This document shows, one piece after another, positions 1 through 6,802 of a DNA stretch of 17,871 bases (the first letter of the stretch is position 1; every line of letters starts with the position of its first letter). The stretch is from Clostridia bacterium (lineage in GTDB: Bacteria > Bacillota > Clostridia > UBA1381). Under the pieces are notes generated by a model that was not told the DNA's origin, did no database searches, and saw only the letters and a program-made list of their open reading frames with translations. A program made the translations under genes and the position numbers. The stretch is from the NCBI GenBank assembly GCA_008668455.1, contig RQCD01000223.1, positions 1-17,871 on the forward strand, read 5' to 3'.

Positions 1-135
1 CGTATTAGCAGTAGTAACAGCAAAATAGTCCATCTGATTTTTGATTCGCGGATCAATATATACCATATCCGGATCTCTGCTGCAGCCGGACAAAACGATG
101 CCCAGCGCAAAGACCGCCAGAAATATTTTTTTCAA
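1..135 (-). CDS. Lipoprotein, N-terminal part (runs off left edge)
   Basis: Only the first 45 codons are inside the window. The frame starts with TTG at 135, preceded by a GGGAGGA ribosome site (147-141) about five bases upstream. The protein begins MKKIFLAVFALGIVLSGCSR: a short charged start, a hydrophobic stretch and the lipobox L-S-G-C, so it should be processed by signal peptidase II and lipid-anchored at Cys18 on the outer face of the membrane. The start lies 19 bases after the stop of the PHP-domain gene on the same strand, so the two probably form one transcript. The visible mature part (a PDMVYIDPRIKNQMDYFAV stretch) gives me no family, so the function is unknown. Confidence 0.8.
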   Translation of the reverse strand, partial: MKKIFLAVFALGIVLSGCSRDPDMVYIDPRIKNQMDYFAVTTANT

Positions 136-154
136 TCGTATCCTCCCTTTCCTT

Positions 155-868
155 CTATGGAATGATAATACTTCCGCCAACCTCTAACAGGTATTCCCCC
201 GATTGCAAAATCTCTGCTAATGCAAAGCTGTCCTCCGGCAGAATCCTTGTCCGGATGCCTCCCAAACCCTCATGTCCCAAGTGGTGAAAATCTGTTCCGG
301 CAAGCTTTTTTAATCCATGTTTTTCAGCGTAGGCAGAAGCAAAGCCAATTCTTGAATTATGTCCGGGATGTACATTAAAGGCTTCAATGCCATCCAGCGA
401 ATCTGGTGATGCCGGCTCGCATCCATCCCGGAACGGATGCGCCTGAAACAAGACGCTTCTTGGATCCTGAACCTTTTTATGATATTCACTCACACTCCCG
501 GATAGCGCATGATAGGTTTTTTTCAGAATTTCCTCATCCACACCGTAAATCAAATAATCATTCATAGAACCATCAAACCGAAGCTCCGCGCCCAAATAGA
601 CCAAAAGACCTGCGGCATCTCCGGCTTTTTTGGTTTCGTAAAAGCCCTGCATAAATTTTTCCATAGCTTCCTCGCAGTTTTTTTCCTGCTGCAAGCCTAT
701 GGAAAAATGATTTGTGAGCGCCACGGCATCATAACCAAGATTTTTATATACATTCACAAGCTCCTCCGGCGGTATCTGACTGCACGGGCTGACCGGCTTT
801 GTATGCGCATGAATCTCAATCCGATACCTATAATCCTCCTGCAATTGCATCTTCAAAGCTGAAACCAT
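155..868 (-). CDS. PHP-domain metal-dependent phosphoesterase
   Basis: A 237-residue soluble protein, essentially one PHP domain. Candidate metal ligands in the expected order, numbered from the ATG at 868: H20 and H22 (EIHAHT), H54 (TNHFS), E95 (GAELRF), H144 (AHPFRDG), then D193 and H195 (GTDFHH). PHP proteins hydrolyse phosphoesters, for example histidinol phosphate, nucleotides or oligonucleotides, using two or three metal ions. The substrate cannot be read from the sequence. Start choice: an in-frame TTG at 874 is only 3 bases from the GAGGG ribosome site (882-878), while the ATG at 868 is 9 bases away and is preferred; a further ATG at 850 lacks a ribosome site. No signal peptide or membrane segment is seen, so it should be cytoplasmic. 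It is first in an operon with the lipoprotein gene downstream. Confidence 0.85.
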   Translation of the reverse strand: MVSALKMQLQEDYRYRIEIHAHTKPVSPCSQIPPEELVNVYKNLGYDAVALTNHFSIGLQQEKNCEEAMEKFMQGFYETKKAGDAAGLLVYLGAELRFDGSMNDYLIYGVDEEILKKTYHALSGSVSEYHKKVQDPRSVLFQAHPFRDGCEPASPDSLDGIEAFNVHPGHNSRIGFASAYAEKHGLKKLAGTDFHHLGHEGLGGIRTRILPEDSFALAEILQSGEYLLEVGGSIIIP

Positions 869-907
869 CTTCAATATCCCTCGTTTTCTTTTCTAACTAT
901 CCCAAAT

Positions 908-936
908 AGTATATCACTTTTTTGAGAAAAAGTCTA
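908..936 (-). promoter_or_regulatory. Sigma-A-type promoter of the PHP-lipoprotein operon
   Basis: On the minus strand TAGACT (936-931) and TATACT (913-908) are separated by exactly 17 bases. The -10 has five of six consensus bases and the -35 has four of six. The predicted transcript start is near 901, giving a short leader that carries the GAGGG ribosome site. The spacer contains an ACTTTTT/AAAAAGT inverted repeat, which may be chance in such AT-rich sequence. Confidence 0.55.
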
Positions 937-1006
937 TCCGAAATTAAAAAAACTGTCGTTTTGACTGATATTTTTCTCTTAGAGTGAATTTTCTATAGAA
1001 GAATCT

Positions 1007-1924
1007 CTATACTCTCGCCCGAAGCTGTTCAACCGTTTTTTTCAGCGCCTCGATAAAAATATGCTCCGTTTCGGTATACTGATAATGCTTTAAGGAAACC
1101 AAAACATCCTTATAGTCATTTCTTGGTGCGGCACATTCCGTCTGGATCAATCCGTACCGTTGCAAAACCGGCTTCGGAATCGGCGATGCCCACATAAAGG
1201 TATTCGGCAGCTCAGACAGAATCTCAAACTGGCTGGCACGCTCATAAATATAAATCTGCCGTTCTGCCGTCTGCAAGGGGTCAGAATCCGCAAAATACGG
1301 AACGGTTTCATCGCCGTGCCGCAGCTCCACATACTCTCCGAAATCCGCATAGGTCAGTCTTGCTTTCCGGGCAAGCGGATGCTTTTCAGACATGGTTGCA
1401 AGTGCACGATACTCAAAAAGCGGCTGAATTTTAAAATTGTGCCGGTGCAGGTAGTCTGAAAAATATCCTTCATATTCCGTCTGATAGCGAATAATTGCAA
1501 TCTGATATTCGCCCACCGAAAGCTTATTTAATGCGCGCATGGTGTTGGTTTCTTTGTAATTCATCCGGATTTTTTTCGTATGATCCAGCGTCCTTAAAAA
1601 TCCAAGAAATGTTTCTGCAATATAGCTTGCACGCGGTGCGGCAATATTCACCGTCAGACATTTTTCCTGACCGGAGCGCGGAATCGCCTCAATCATAGCT
1701 GCCTGTGAGAGAATATTTTTTGCGTGTACCAAAAACTCCTCGCCGCGCGGCGTTGGCAAAACACCGGTCGGTGTCCTGACAAACAGCTCAAAGCCAAGCT
1801 GTGCTTCCAGCTCCTTGATCGTTTTGCTAAGCGTCGGCTGCCCCATAAAGAGCTTTTCCGCCGCCTGCGAAATAGATCCGCATTTTTCAATCTCAACTGC
1901 ATATTTCAAATGTTGGGTATTCAT
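1007..1924 (-). CDS. LysR-family transcriptional regulator
   Basis: A 305-residue protein of normal LysR length. Residues 1-60 form the winged helix-turn-helix (MNTQHLKYAVEIEKCGSISQ..., then QPTLSKTIKELEAQLGFELFVR), a textbook LysR N terminus. From about residue 88 it has the periplasmic-binding-protein-like effector domain. The ATG at 1924 is preferred over an in-frame GTG at 1933, because the AAAGGGG ribosome site directly abuts the GTG but sits 8 bases from the ATG. It is divergent from the glycosyltransferase gene at 2115, the usual position of a LysR gene relative to its target, so it may control that gene and itself. The effector is unknown, and the last residues (AALKKTVEQLRARV-like end) look complete. 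Confidence 0.93.
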   Translation of the reverse strand: MNTQHLKYAVEIEKCGSISQAAEKLFMGQPTLSKTIKELEAQLGFELFVRTPTGVLPTPRGEEFLVHAKNILSQAAMIEAIPRSGQEKCLTVNIAAPRASYIAETFLGFLRTLDHTKKIRMNYKETNTMRALNKLSVGEYQIAIIRYQTEYEGYFSDYLHRHNFKIQPLFEYRALATMSEKHPLARKARLTYADFGEYVELRHGDETVPYFADSDPLQTAERQIYIYERASQFEILSELPNTFMWASPIPKPVLQRYGLIQTECAAPRNDYKDVLVSLKHYQYTETEHIFIEALKKTVEQLRARV

Positions 1925-1946
1925 GCTCCGCACCCCTTTCTTTTCT

Positions 1947-1975
1947 ATTTTATCATAGAATCATCACTATAACAA
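1947..1975 (-). promoter_or_regulatory. Promoter of the LysR-family gene
   Basis: On the minus strand TTGTTA (1975-1970) and TAAAAT (1952-1947) have a 17-base spacer. The predicted start near 1940 leaves a leader of about 16 nt containing the AAAGGGG ribosome site. The rest of the 1934-2114 gap is very AT-rich (especially 1980-2050). I see no comparably good promoter for the plus-strand glycosyltransferase there; a TATGAT at 2056-2061 lacks a matching -35. Confidence 0.5.
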
Positions 1976-2114
1976 CCCAAAAATCCACAATTATCTAAAA
2001 ATTAATATAAATTTAATAATTTTTTTTGCAAAAAGCATATACAAAATGAAAATTTTATGATAGGATAGAAAGAGAATCATCCAATACCAAATAATAAAGC
2101 GAGGAATGCACATC

Positions 2115-3377
2115 ATGGAATTTGTAAAAATGATCAATTACACGATTATGGTTCTTTTTTTTGTTTGCTATAGCTACCAGTTTTTATTTGTTTTAATTTC
2201 GTTTTTTGTACAGCGCAGAAAGGAACAGGTCTGTGCTGCGCCGCATCGGATTGCGGCTTTAATTGCAGCCCGGAACGAGGAAATTGTAATCGGAAATCTG
2301 ATCGACAGTTTAAAGGCGCAGAATTATCCGCAGGAGCTTCTGGACGTGTATGTCATTGCTGACAACTGCACAGACCGCACCGCCGCTGTTGCCAGGCAGC
2401 ACGGGGCAATTGTGTTTGAACGGTTTAACAAGGTGCAGATCGGAAAGGGCTACGCGCTGAATTTTTTGTTAAAAAAGATCGCAGAATCCGGAAAAAAACC
2501 GGATGCCTATATTGTGTTTGATGCTGACAATCTGGCAGATCCGAATTTTGTTGCTGAGATGAATCAAAGCTTTTCTGCCGGGCATGAAATTCTGACCTGC
2601 TACCGTAACTCCAAAAACTATGGTGACAACTGGATTTCCGCCGGCTGCGCACTGTGGTTTCTTCGCGAATCACAATACTTAAATCTCCCGCGTTCTGTTT
2701 TAGGAAGCAGCTGTGCGGTGTCCGGAACAGGCTTTCTCTTTTCCGACCGGATTTTAGAAAAATGCGGCGGCTGGAACTTCTTCTGTCTGACCGAGGATAC
2801 TGAATTTACCATTCATAGCGTGGTCAACGGCGAAAAAATCGGATATTGTAAAAATGCAATTTTGTATGACGAGCAGCCGACAAAATTCTCCCAGTCCTGG
2901 AAACAGCGTCAGCGTTGGGCAAAGGGCTATTTGCAGGTGCTTGCAAAATACTGGAAACAGCTTTTCACCGGTATTTTAAAGAAAAAGAAATGGTTTTCCT
3001 GCTTTGACATGACAATGAATATTATGCCGGCAACCGTTCTGACGGTGGTTACCCTGATCATTAACTTGTTTATGATGGTTGTAAGCTTTATAGAGCACGG
3101 CGGCACAGCAGTGATTCTTTCCTCGCTTTTAGAATCTGCTATCAACCTTTATCTGACAATTTTTGTGTTAGGGCTGATCACTGTGATAACCGAGTGGAAA
3201 AAAATCTACTGCCCGGCAGGAAAAAAGATCTTCTACACCTTCACGTTTCCGCTCTTTATGCTGACCTATCTTCCAATCTGTCTTGTGGCGCTCTTTAAAA
3301 AGACTGAATGGGAGCCAATCAGCCATACCCGAAACATGAACCTTTCGTCTGTGTGCAGTGAAAAAATCGAATCCTAA
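2115..3377 (+). CDS. Membrane-bound family 2 glycosyltransferase (processive type)
   Basis: A 420-residue protein. One membrane segment lies at about residues 8-33, then a GT2 catalytic domain (about 45-280), then two or three C-terminal membrane segments (about 300-325, 335-360 and 372-395). The motifs of processive GT2 enzymes are all present: ADNCTD (around D83), FDADN (135-139), TED (226-228) and QRQRW (264-268). Such enzymes polymerise a nucleotide sugar and move the chain across the membrane, as in poly-N-acetylglucosamine, hyaluronan or cellulose synthesis. No PilZ domain is present and the sugar cannot be deduced. Start: an ATG at 2106 is one base from the GCGAGG ribosome site, while the ATG at 2115 is ten bases away and is preferred. 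The convergent neighbours are two diguanylate cyclase genes. A role in exopolysaccharide synthesis is inferred. Confidence 0.9.
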   Translation: MEFVKMINYTIMVLFFVCYSYQFLFVLISFFVQRRKEQVCAAPHRIAALIAARNEEIVIGNLIDSLKAQNYPQELLDVYVIADNCTDRTAAVARQHGAIVFERFNKVQIGKGYALNFLLKKIAESGKKPDAYIVFDADNLADPNFVAEMNQSFSAGHEILTCYRNSKNYGDNWISAGCALWFLRESQYLNLPRSVLGSSCAVSGTGFLFSDRILEKCGGWNFFCLTEDTEFTIHSVVNGEKIGYCKNAILYDEQPTKFSQSWKQRQRWAKGYLQVLAKYWKQLFTGILKKKKWFSCFDMTMNIMPATVLTVVTLIINLFMMVVSFIEHGGTAVILSSLLESAINLYLTIFVLGLITVITEWKKIYCPAGKKIFYTFTFPLFMLTYLPICLVALFKKTEWEPISHTRNMNLSSVCSEKIES

Positions 3378-3392
3378 ATAAAATGATTTCAG

Positions 3393-3575
3393 TTGCTGAT
3401 TGCATGTGTGCTGGGAATTAATTTCGTAAAACAGGTTACACTTGCTAAGTATAGCGTCAATATGATTAAGGCGGCACAGACAATGGCGGATGGTTCCGCA
3501 AAGGCTGAAAAAGTCGGCAATCTTGTCAGTAGTGTTTGGAACAATGCTATTTATGAAAAAAGAGATTTAACTTAG
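3393..3575 (+). pseudogene. Truncated ORF remnant, small membrane-anchored protein
   Basis: An open stretch of 60 codons starting 15 bases after the glycosyltransferase stop. The first codons (LLIACVLGINF) look like the end of a membrane segment. The rest (IKAAQTMADGSAKAEKVGNLV, then SSVWNNAIYEKRDLT) resembles, from memory, the middle of a Firmicutes hypothetical-protein family with a VWxNxIYEK motif that normally continues further. The only start is a TTG at 3393 with no ribosome site, and the same frame is closed by TGA at 3384. It therefore looks like a leftover with both ends lost rather than a working gene. A very small real gene cannot be excluded. Confidence 0.4.
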
Positions 3576-3576
3576 G

Positions 3577-3630
3577 AAAAAAAAGAAAGCACAGACCGTT
3601 CAAATACCGTTGAACAATCTGTGCTTTTTC
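3577..3630. terminator. Bidirectional rho-independent terminator
   Basis: AAAGCACAGA (3586-3595) pairs with TCTGTGCTTT (3618-3627), and inside it GTTCAA (3598-3603) pairs with TTGAAC (3610-3615), with loop ATACCG. A T run follows on the plus strand. On the minus strand the stem is followed by an even longer T run (the A run at 3577-3584 on the plus strand). It sits between convergent genes and can end both the glycosyltransferase transcript and the GGDEF operon transcript. Confidence 0.88.
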
Positions 3631-3649
3631 GCCACTTACTTTTCCAAAA

Positions 3650-4712
3650 TTACATAGCACGCACGTCCTCTGTTTTTGCCTGATAGAGCGCCTGATCGGT
3701 TTTGTTCATCAGTCCCGGGAGGTCTGCCGGGGCAGCGAAGGAACAAACGCCGATACTACAGCTAATCTTCTGATTTTTAAAATGTCTCTTTGCAAGCTCT
3801 GCCAAAAACAAATCAAGACGTTTTTCCAGCTCCTCTTTCCGGATTGGCGTACTGATCATCGCTGCAAATTCATCACCGCCGATCCTGCCGATGATACCGT
3901 AATTTCCGAGCACATGCTTTAAAGTCGCCGCAATTTTCTGCAAAACCTGATCGCCTGCGGTGTGTCCCATAGTGTCGTTAATAGATTTAAAATGATCCGC
4001 ATCCAAAAACAAGAACCACCCGACACGATTCTGCATATCCTTTTGAAGCTTTTCAAAGCAGCTCAAAAACATTCTGCGCCCCATCACATTGGTTGTCACG
4101 TCAAGTGCACCGATATACCGCTGATACTCTACGTACTGATGGCTTAATTTTAAAATAATAACCAGAATAATATTCAAGGACAGCACCGCCATCATAAACT
4201 GAATCTGCAAATGCGTCAGATCAAACCGAATCTCCTCCGAAATGTTCATCTGATGACTTTCCAGCATCACCAAAGTCTCATCGCAACATACACCAAAAGA
4301 CCGTGAAATTTCGGTGCGATCGCTCCGGTAATGCCGATCCATATTTTCCGATGCCGGCTTTTTTTTTGCCGCCCGAAAAATCAGCCCAATCAAAAAACCG
4401 AACAGCACACGCACCCCACCGCCAAAAGAAAGCTTGCAAGCAGTCTGCCGCTTAAAAACGGAGAAAATATCTGGTCGGTCGGCTGCACATAGGAGGCAGT
4501 CGCCTTGTAGACGCTGGCGAGTCCAAAACCGCTCCGATTACCGCCGCCCCGACAGGGCCTAAAAGATATGCCGCCATCACAACCGGAATGTATGCAAAGG
4601 TAATTGAAATCGGCGGGATATGAAAATACCCCAAAAACGTGAAGGAGATCAGAATTTCCAATGCCGCTAAAATCAACATGATATAAATGTTTAAGGAAGA
4701 ACTCTTTTTCAC
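3650..4712 (-). pseudogene. ECF S-component-like membrane domain fused to GGDEF (diguanylate cyclase), frameshifted as sequenced
   Basis: The gene starts with GTG at 4712 (ribosome site GGGAG about 8 bases upstream), two bases after the stop of the upstream GGDEF gene. The frame breaks twice. The run of four A at 4525-4528 needs a fifth, and the run of four C at 4414-4417 needs a fifth. With both restored it reads as one 354-residue protein. The N-terminal part (1-110) has hydrophobic helices with an ECF S-component-like pattern (SITFAYIPVVMAAYLLGPVG, later FSPFLSGRLLASFLLAVG and LFGFLIGLIF). One more membrane segment lies at about 173-190, followed by a GGDEF domain (about 205-354) with DADHFKSIND, GRIGGDEFAA (GGDEF at 279-283) and CSIGVCS. 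The allosteric I-site RxxD is absent (GNYG at that position). The predicted activity is cyclic-di-GMP synthesis from two GTP, perhaps gated by a small ligand bound in the membrane domain. If the indels are real, only the 3650-4414 GGDEF part stays open. Confidence 0.8.
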
Positions 4713-4714
4713 CT

Positions 4715-5881
4715 TTACGCTCCCTTCCCGTATAATGATAATTTCTCATCCCTTTTATGATTTTTTCTGTGATACATATTACTGTCTGCCTGCGAAATCA
4801 ACTCATGAATTTCCATTCCGTCACCTATGTATTCTACACAGCCGATACTCACACGGACGGTATATGCCAATGACTCTGCCTTGCTTTTCTTTTTCACCGA
4901 GTCATGGATTTTCCTCCGGAAAGCAGCAATCTCCTCCTCTGAATCCATCCTCTGCAAAACTGCAAATTCATCACCGCCGTATCTGCCGCAGTACCCGTTT
5001 GACTCCAGACAAAGACGTTTTAAAACAGACGCAACCAATTTTAACACACGGTCTCCCTCATTATGTCCGTAAATATCATTAATTTGCTTAAAGGAATCAA
5101 TATCAATAAATAAAAAATACAGATGATCCTCCCTTTTGAGCGCTTCGGTCTGTTTCTCTAACACGCGTAAAAGCTCGCGTCGGTTGCTGATTCCGGTCAA
5201 CACGTCAGTGGATACCATCTGCTGGAGCGAATGAATATAGATCAGAAGTTCAGCCAGAACAATACCCATGGCAGAAATCGGTGCATTCGGCACCTGGCTC
5301 TGTAAAAATCCGCTCAGGAGCGTCGGAGCTGCCAGCAGCAATACACCATAAAACTCATCACGACTTGTAAAGCTTGTCCTGCGGATAGCATGCACAAGCT
5401 TTTCTGCCGCCGCTGCTACCACATATCCATAGGAAAGAATCAATTGCATATAAAACGCAGATCCGCGATGATATTCCCCGGCATCATCAATATAGAAAAT
5501 GCAGCCGTCGAACAAGGATCGTATCAGTAATCCTGCCATCACAGCAACCGGCAAAGCTGCCGCCGCCATAGCAAGCCTGCTTTTAAGCACACAGCTTTGC
5601 ACAGGATTTTCAAAATATAGAAACATAAAAAATGCCGCACTGCTCAATCCCAAAAAATATACAAAATTCACAGCATATGCGTTTGCCTGCGAAATGGTGA
5701 GATAGCTTGTCTGCCCTATGTTCCAAAGCAGATCGCAGAATATTGCCAGATTAGAACACCACACAGACGCCTCAAAAAAGTCTTCTCGTCTGCTTCTCTC
5801 TCCGCTCTGCATACCAATCGCAATAATCGTCAGAACTGCAAGACTCATCAGATTCACTTCTGCATAGAGCAATATATTCAT
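4715..5881 (-). CDS. Multi-pass membrane GGDEF protein (diguanylate cyclase)
   Basis: A 388-residue protein. About seven hydrophobic segments (roughly residues 5-24, 40-60, 68-90, 103-122, 142-160, 178-195 and 203-220) form an N-terminal sensor region I cannot place in a named family. It is followed by a GGDEF domain (about 224-385) with DVLTGISNRRE, FIDIDSFKQIND, GRYGGDEFAV (GGDEF 302-306) and RVSIGCVEY. Metal- and GTP-binding residues look intact, so it should make cyclic-di-GMP. The RxxD inhibitory I-site is replaced by ESNG, so classical product inhibition is unlikely. The start is ATG at 5881 behind GGAGGGG. It is first in an operon with the second GGDEF gene (TAA, two bases, GTG), and is driven by a consensus promoter with a long leader upstream. 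Confidence 0.92.
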   Translation of the reverse strand: MNILLYAEVNLMSLAVLTIIAIGMQSGERSRREDFFEASVWCSNLAIFCDLLWNIGQTSYLTISQANAYAVNFVYFLGLSSAAFFMFLYFENPVQSCVLKSRLAMAAAALPVAVMAGLLIRSLFDGCIFYIDDAGEYHRGSAFYMQLILSYGYVVAAAAEKLVHAIRRTSFTSRDEFYGVLLLAAPTLLSGFLQSQVPNAPISAMGIVLAELLIYIHSLQQMVSTDVLTGISNRRELLRVLEKQTEALKREDHLYFLFIDIDSFKQINDIYGHNEGDRVLKLVASVLKRLCLESNGYCGRYGGDEFAVLQRMDSEEEIAAFRRKIHDSVKKKSKAESLAYTVRVSIGCVEYIGDGMEIHELISQADSNMYHRKNHKRDEKLSLYGKGA

Positions 5882-6071
5882 ACCCTTTCCCCTCCATTCC
5901 GGTTTTATTTACGCAGCTTGATGACAACCCGGCAGCAAATAAATATGTGAGCTTTTTTTTCAGAATGATTTCCTGTTACAGGTATGTATGCATCATTGTG
6001 CGGCACGTCTTCAGCTTTTCAGGTCCTTTTTAACATTAAGTTTCTGTTACACAAGGACATAATAAATCTGA
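5882..6071 (-). promoter_or_regulatory. Structured 5' leader of the GGDEF operon (possible regulatory RNA)
   Basis: About 190 nt lie between the predicted transcript start and the first ATG. Going 5' to 3' on the minus strand: GTCCTT (6058-6053) pairs with AAGGAC, with TAAC/GTTA inside. AATGAT pairs with ATCATT around an inner CCTGTAACAGG hairpin (5981-5971). A CCGG..TT / AA.CCGG pair lies just before the GGAGGGG ribosome site. I do not recognise a known riboswitch: the conserved cores of the cyclic-di-GMP-I and -II classes are not found. A regulatory role is inferred from length and pairing only. Confidence 0.4.
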
Positions 6072-6077
6072 TAATTT

Positions 6078-6106
6078 ATTATAACATGATTTTGAAACTG
6101 TGTCAA
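6078..6106 (-). promoter_or_regulatory. Perfect-consensus sigma-A promoter of the GGDEF operon
   Basis: On the minus strand TTGACA (6106-6101), a 17-base spacer and TATAAT (6083-6078): both hexamers match consensus at every base with optimal spacing. The -35 hexamer overlaps the TGA stop of the preceding CrtO-like gene. Transcription should start near 6071 and run toward the GGDEF gene at 5881, giving a leader of about 190 nt. Confidence 0.85.
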
Positions 6107-6669
6107 GCCGAGTGTCCTATTTTATCAGATTGTTTCATTTGACATCTGTGCAGCATTGCACAAACCCGATCCCGGTTATATCTTTGAATCATCACAAACT
6201 GCAGATCAAACAGGGCAGCAAGGGCTGATGTGATCAGAAACGGAAGAAAGCCGTCCAGCGGCTTTGACAAAATGAGCGGTGCAAAGCTTAAAGGAACGAT
6301 CATTTCATGTCCGAGCTGTGCGTTAATCATATTATGATAAAGCATTTCTATATTGTCCTGCTTTACGGTAAACAGCTCTCTCCGGTAGGTTGGTGCGTAT
6401 TTTTTCCATTTCTTTATGCGGATCAGACGATAAAACGCACGCTCTGCTTTTCCAAGAGAAAACGATTTCCGATCCGCTGCATTCGAGTGCCTTCGAATGG
6501 TGGTCACTGCGTATGCCGTCAGATCGCGCATTGCAAAATGATAAAACGTGGTCCAAAACGTAATGGCAAAAGGAAGAAAGCTCCGCTCTGCGTACAGATG
6601 ATAGAAAAGACTGCAAAAAAATCCCAGTCCAAAAGATACCAAGGTTCCAACCGTAATTAATTTCTTCAG
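6103..6669 (-). CDS. CrtO-like small membrane protein (putative acyltransferase family)
   Basis: About 188 residues with two or three hydrophobic segments: near the N terminus, around 20-45 and around 130-160. The middle has a charged stretch with ERAFYRLIRIKKWKKYAP, and the C-terminal part has HEMIVPLSFAPLI and later VMIQRYNRDR. The KWK block, the mid-domain histidine and the closing IQRYNR motif recall glycosyl-diaponeurosporenoate acyltransferase (CrtO) relatives that are common in Firmicutes as uncharacterised proteins. No other carotenoid gene is nearby, so a staphyloxanthin-like role is unlikely. Start: GTG at 6681 or 6678 has no ribosome site, whereas CTG at 6669 is 8 bases from AGGTGG (6683-6678). 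I prefer 6669, giving MKKLITVGTL. Confidence 0.55.
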   Translation of the reverse strand: MKKLITVGTLVSFGLGFFCSLFYHLYAERSFLPFAITFWTTFYHFAMRDLTAYAVTTIRRHSNAADRKSFSLGKAERAFYRLIRIKKWKKYAPTYRRELFTVKQDNIEMLYHNMINAQLGHEMIVPLSFAPLILSKPLDGFLPFLITSALAALFDLQFVMIQRYNRDRVCAMLHRCQMKQSDKIGHSA

Positions 6670-6690
6670 AATAATCACCACCTATTTAAA

Positions 6691-6719
6691 AATATACCAC
6701 AAAATTCTTTCCGACACAA
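6691..6719 (-). promoter_or_regulatory. Promoter of the CrtO-like gene
   Basis: On the minus strand TTGTGT (6719-6714), a 17-base spacer and TATATT (6696-6691). The predicted start near 6684 leaves almost no leader before the in-frame GTG at 6681, but room for the AGGTGG ribosome site if translation begins at CTG 6669. It is divergent from the spoIVA promoter. Confidence 0.5.
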
Positions 6720-6736
6720 GAGGATTTAAAAAAAGC

Positions 6737-6768
6737 GTCATATTCCTGCACATTTTTTGATATACATA
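6737..6768 (+). promoter_or_regulatory. Sigma-E-like sporulation promoter of spoIVA
   Basis: GTCATATT (6737-6744) matches the mother-cell sigma-E -35 pattern. TATACATA (6761-6768) is close to the CATACAnT -10 pattern, with a 16-base gap. The overlapping CATATACA (6765-6772) is an alternative. spoIVA is known to be sigma-E controlled in Bacillus subtilis, which supports the reading. The implied leader is about 28 nt. Confidence 0.5.
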
Positions 6769-6802
6769 TACAAACATGTACGAATTAGAGGAGGAAATCA
6801 AA

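Noticed and set aside
2026..2061. TTGCAA and TATGAT as a promoter for the glycosyltransferase.
   Set aside because: The spacer is 24 bases, too long for a sigma-A promoter.
4390..4749. A separate 119-codon minus-strand ORF.
   Set aside because: Its upstream part is out of frame with the real start at 4712. Only its last segment matters, as the middle piece of the frameshifted membrane-GGDEF gene.
5941..6030. Possible cyclic-di-GMP riboswitch upstream of the GGDEF genes (an ACAATGATG stretch recalls part of the class II core).
   Set aside because: The remaining conserved segments and the pseudoknot partners of class II, and the conserved core of class I, are not found; a short match alone is not evidence.
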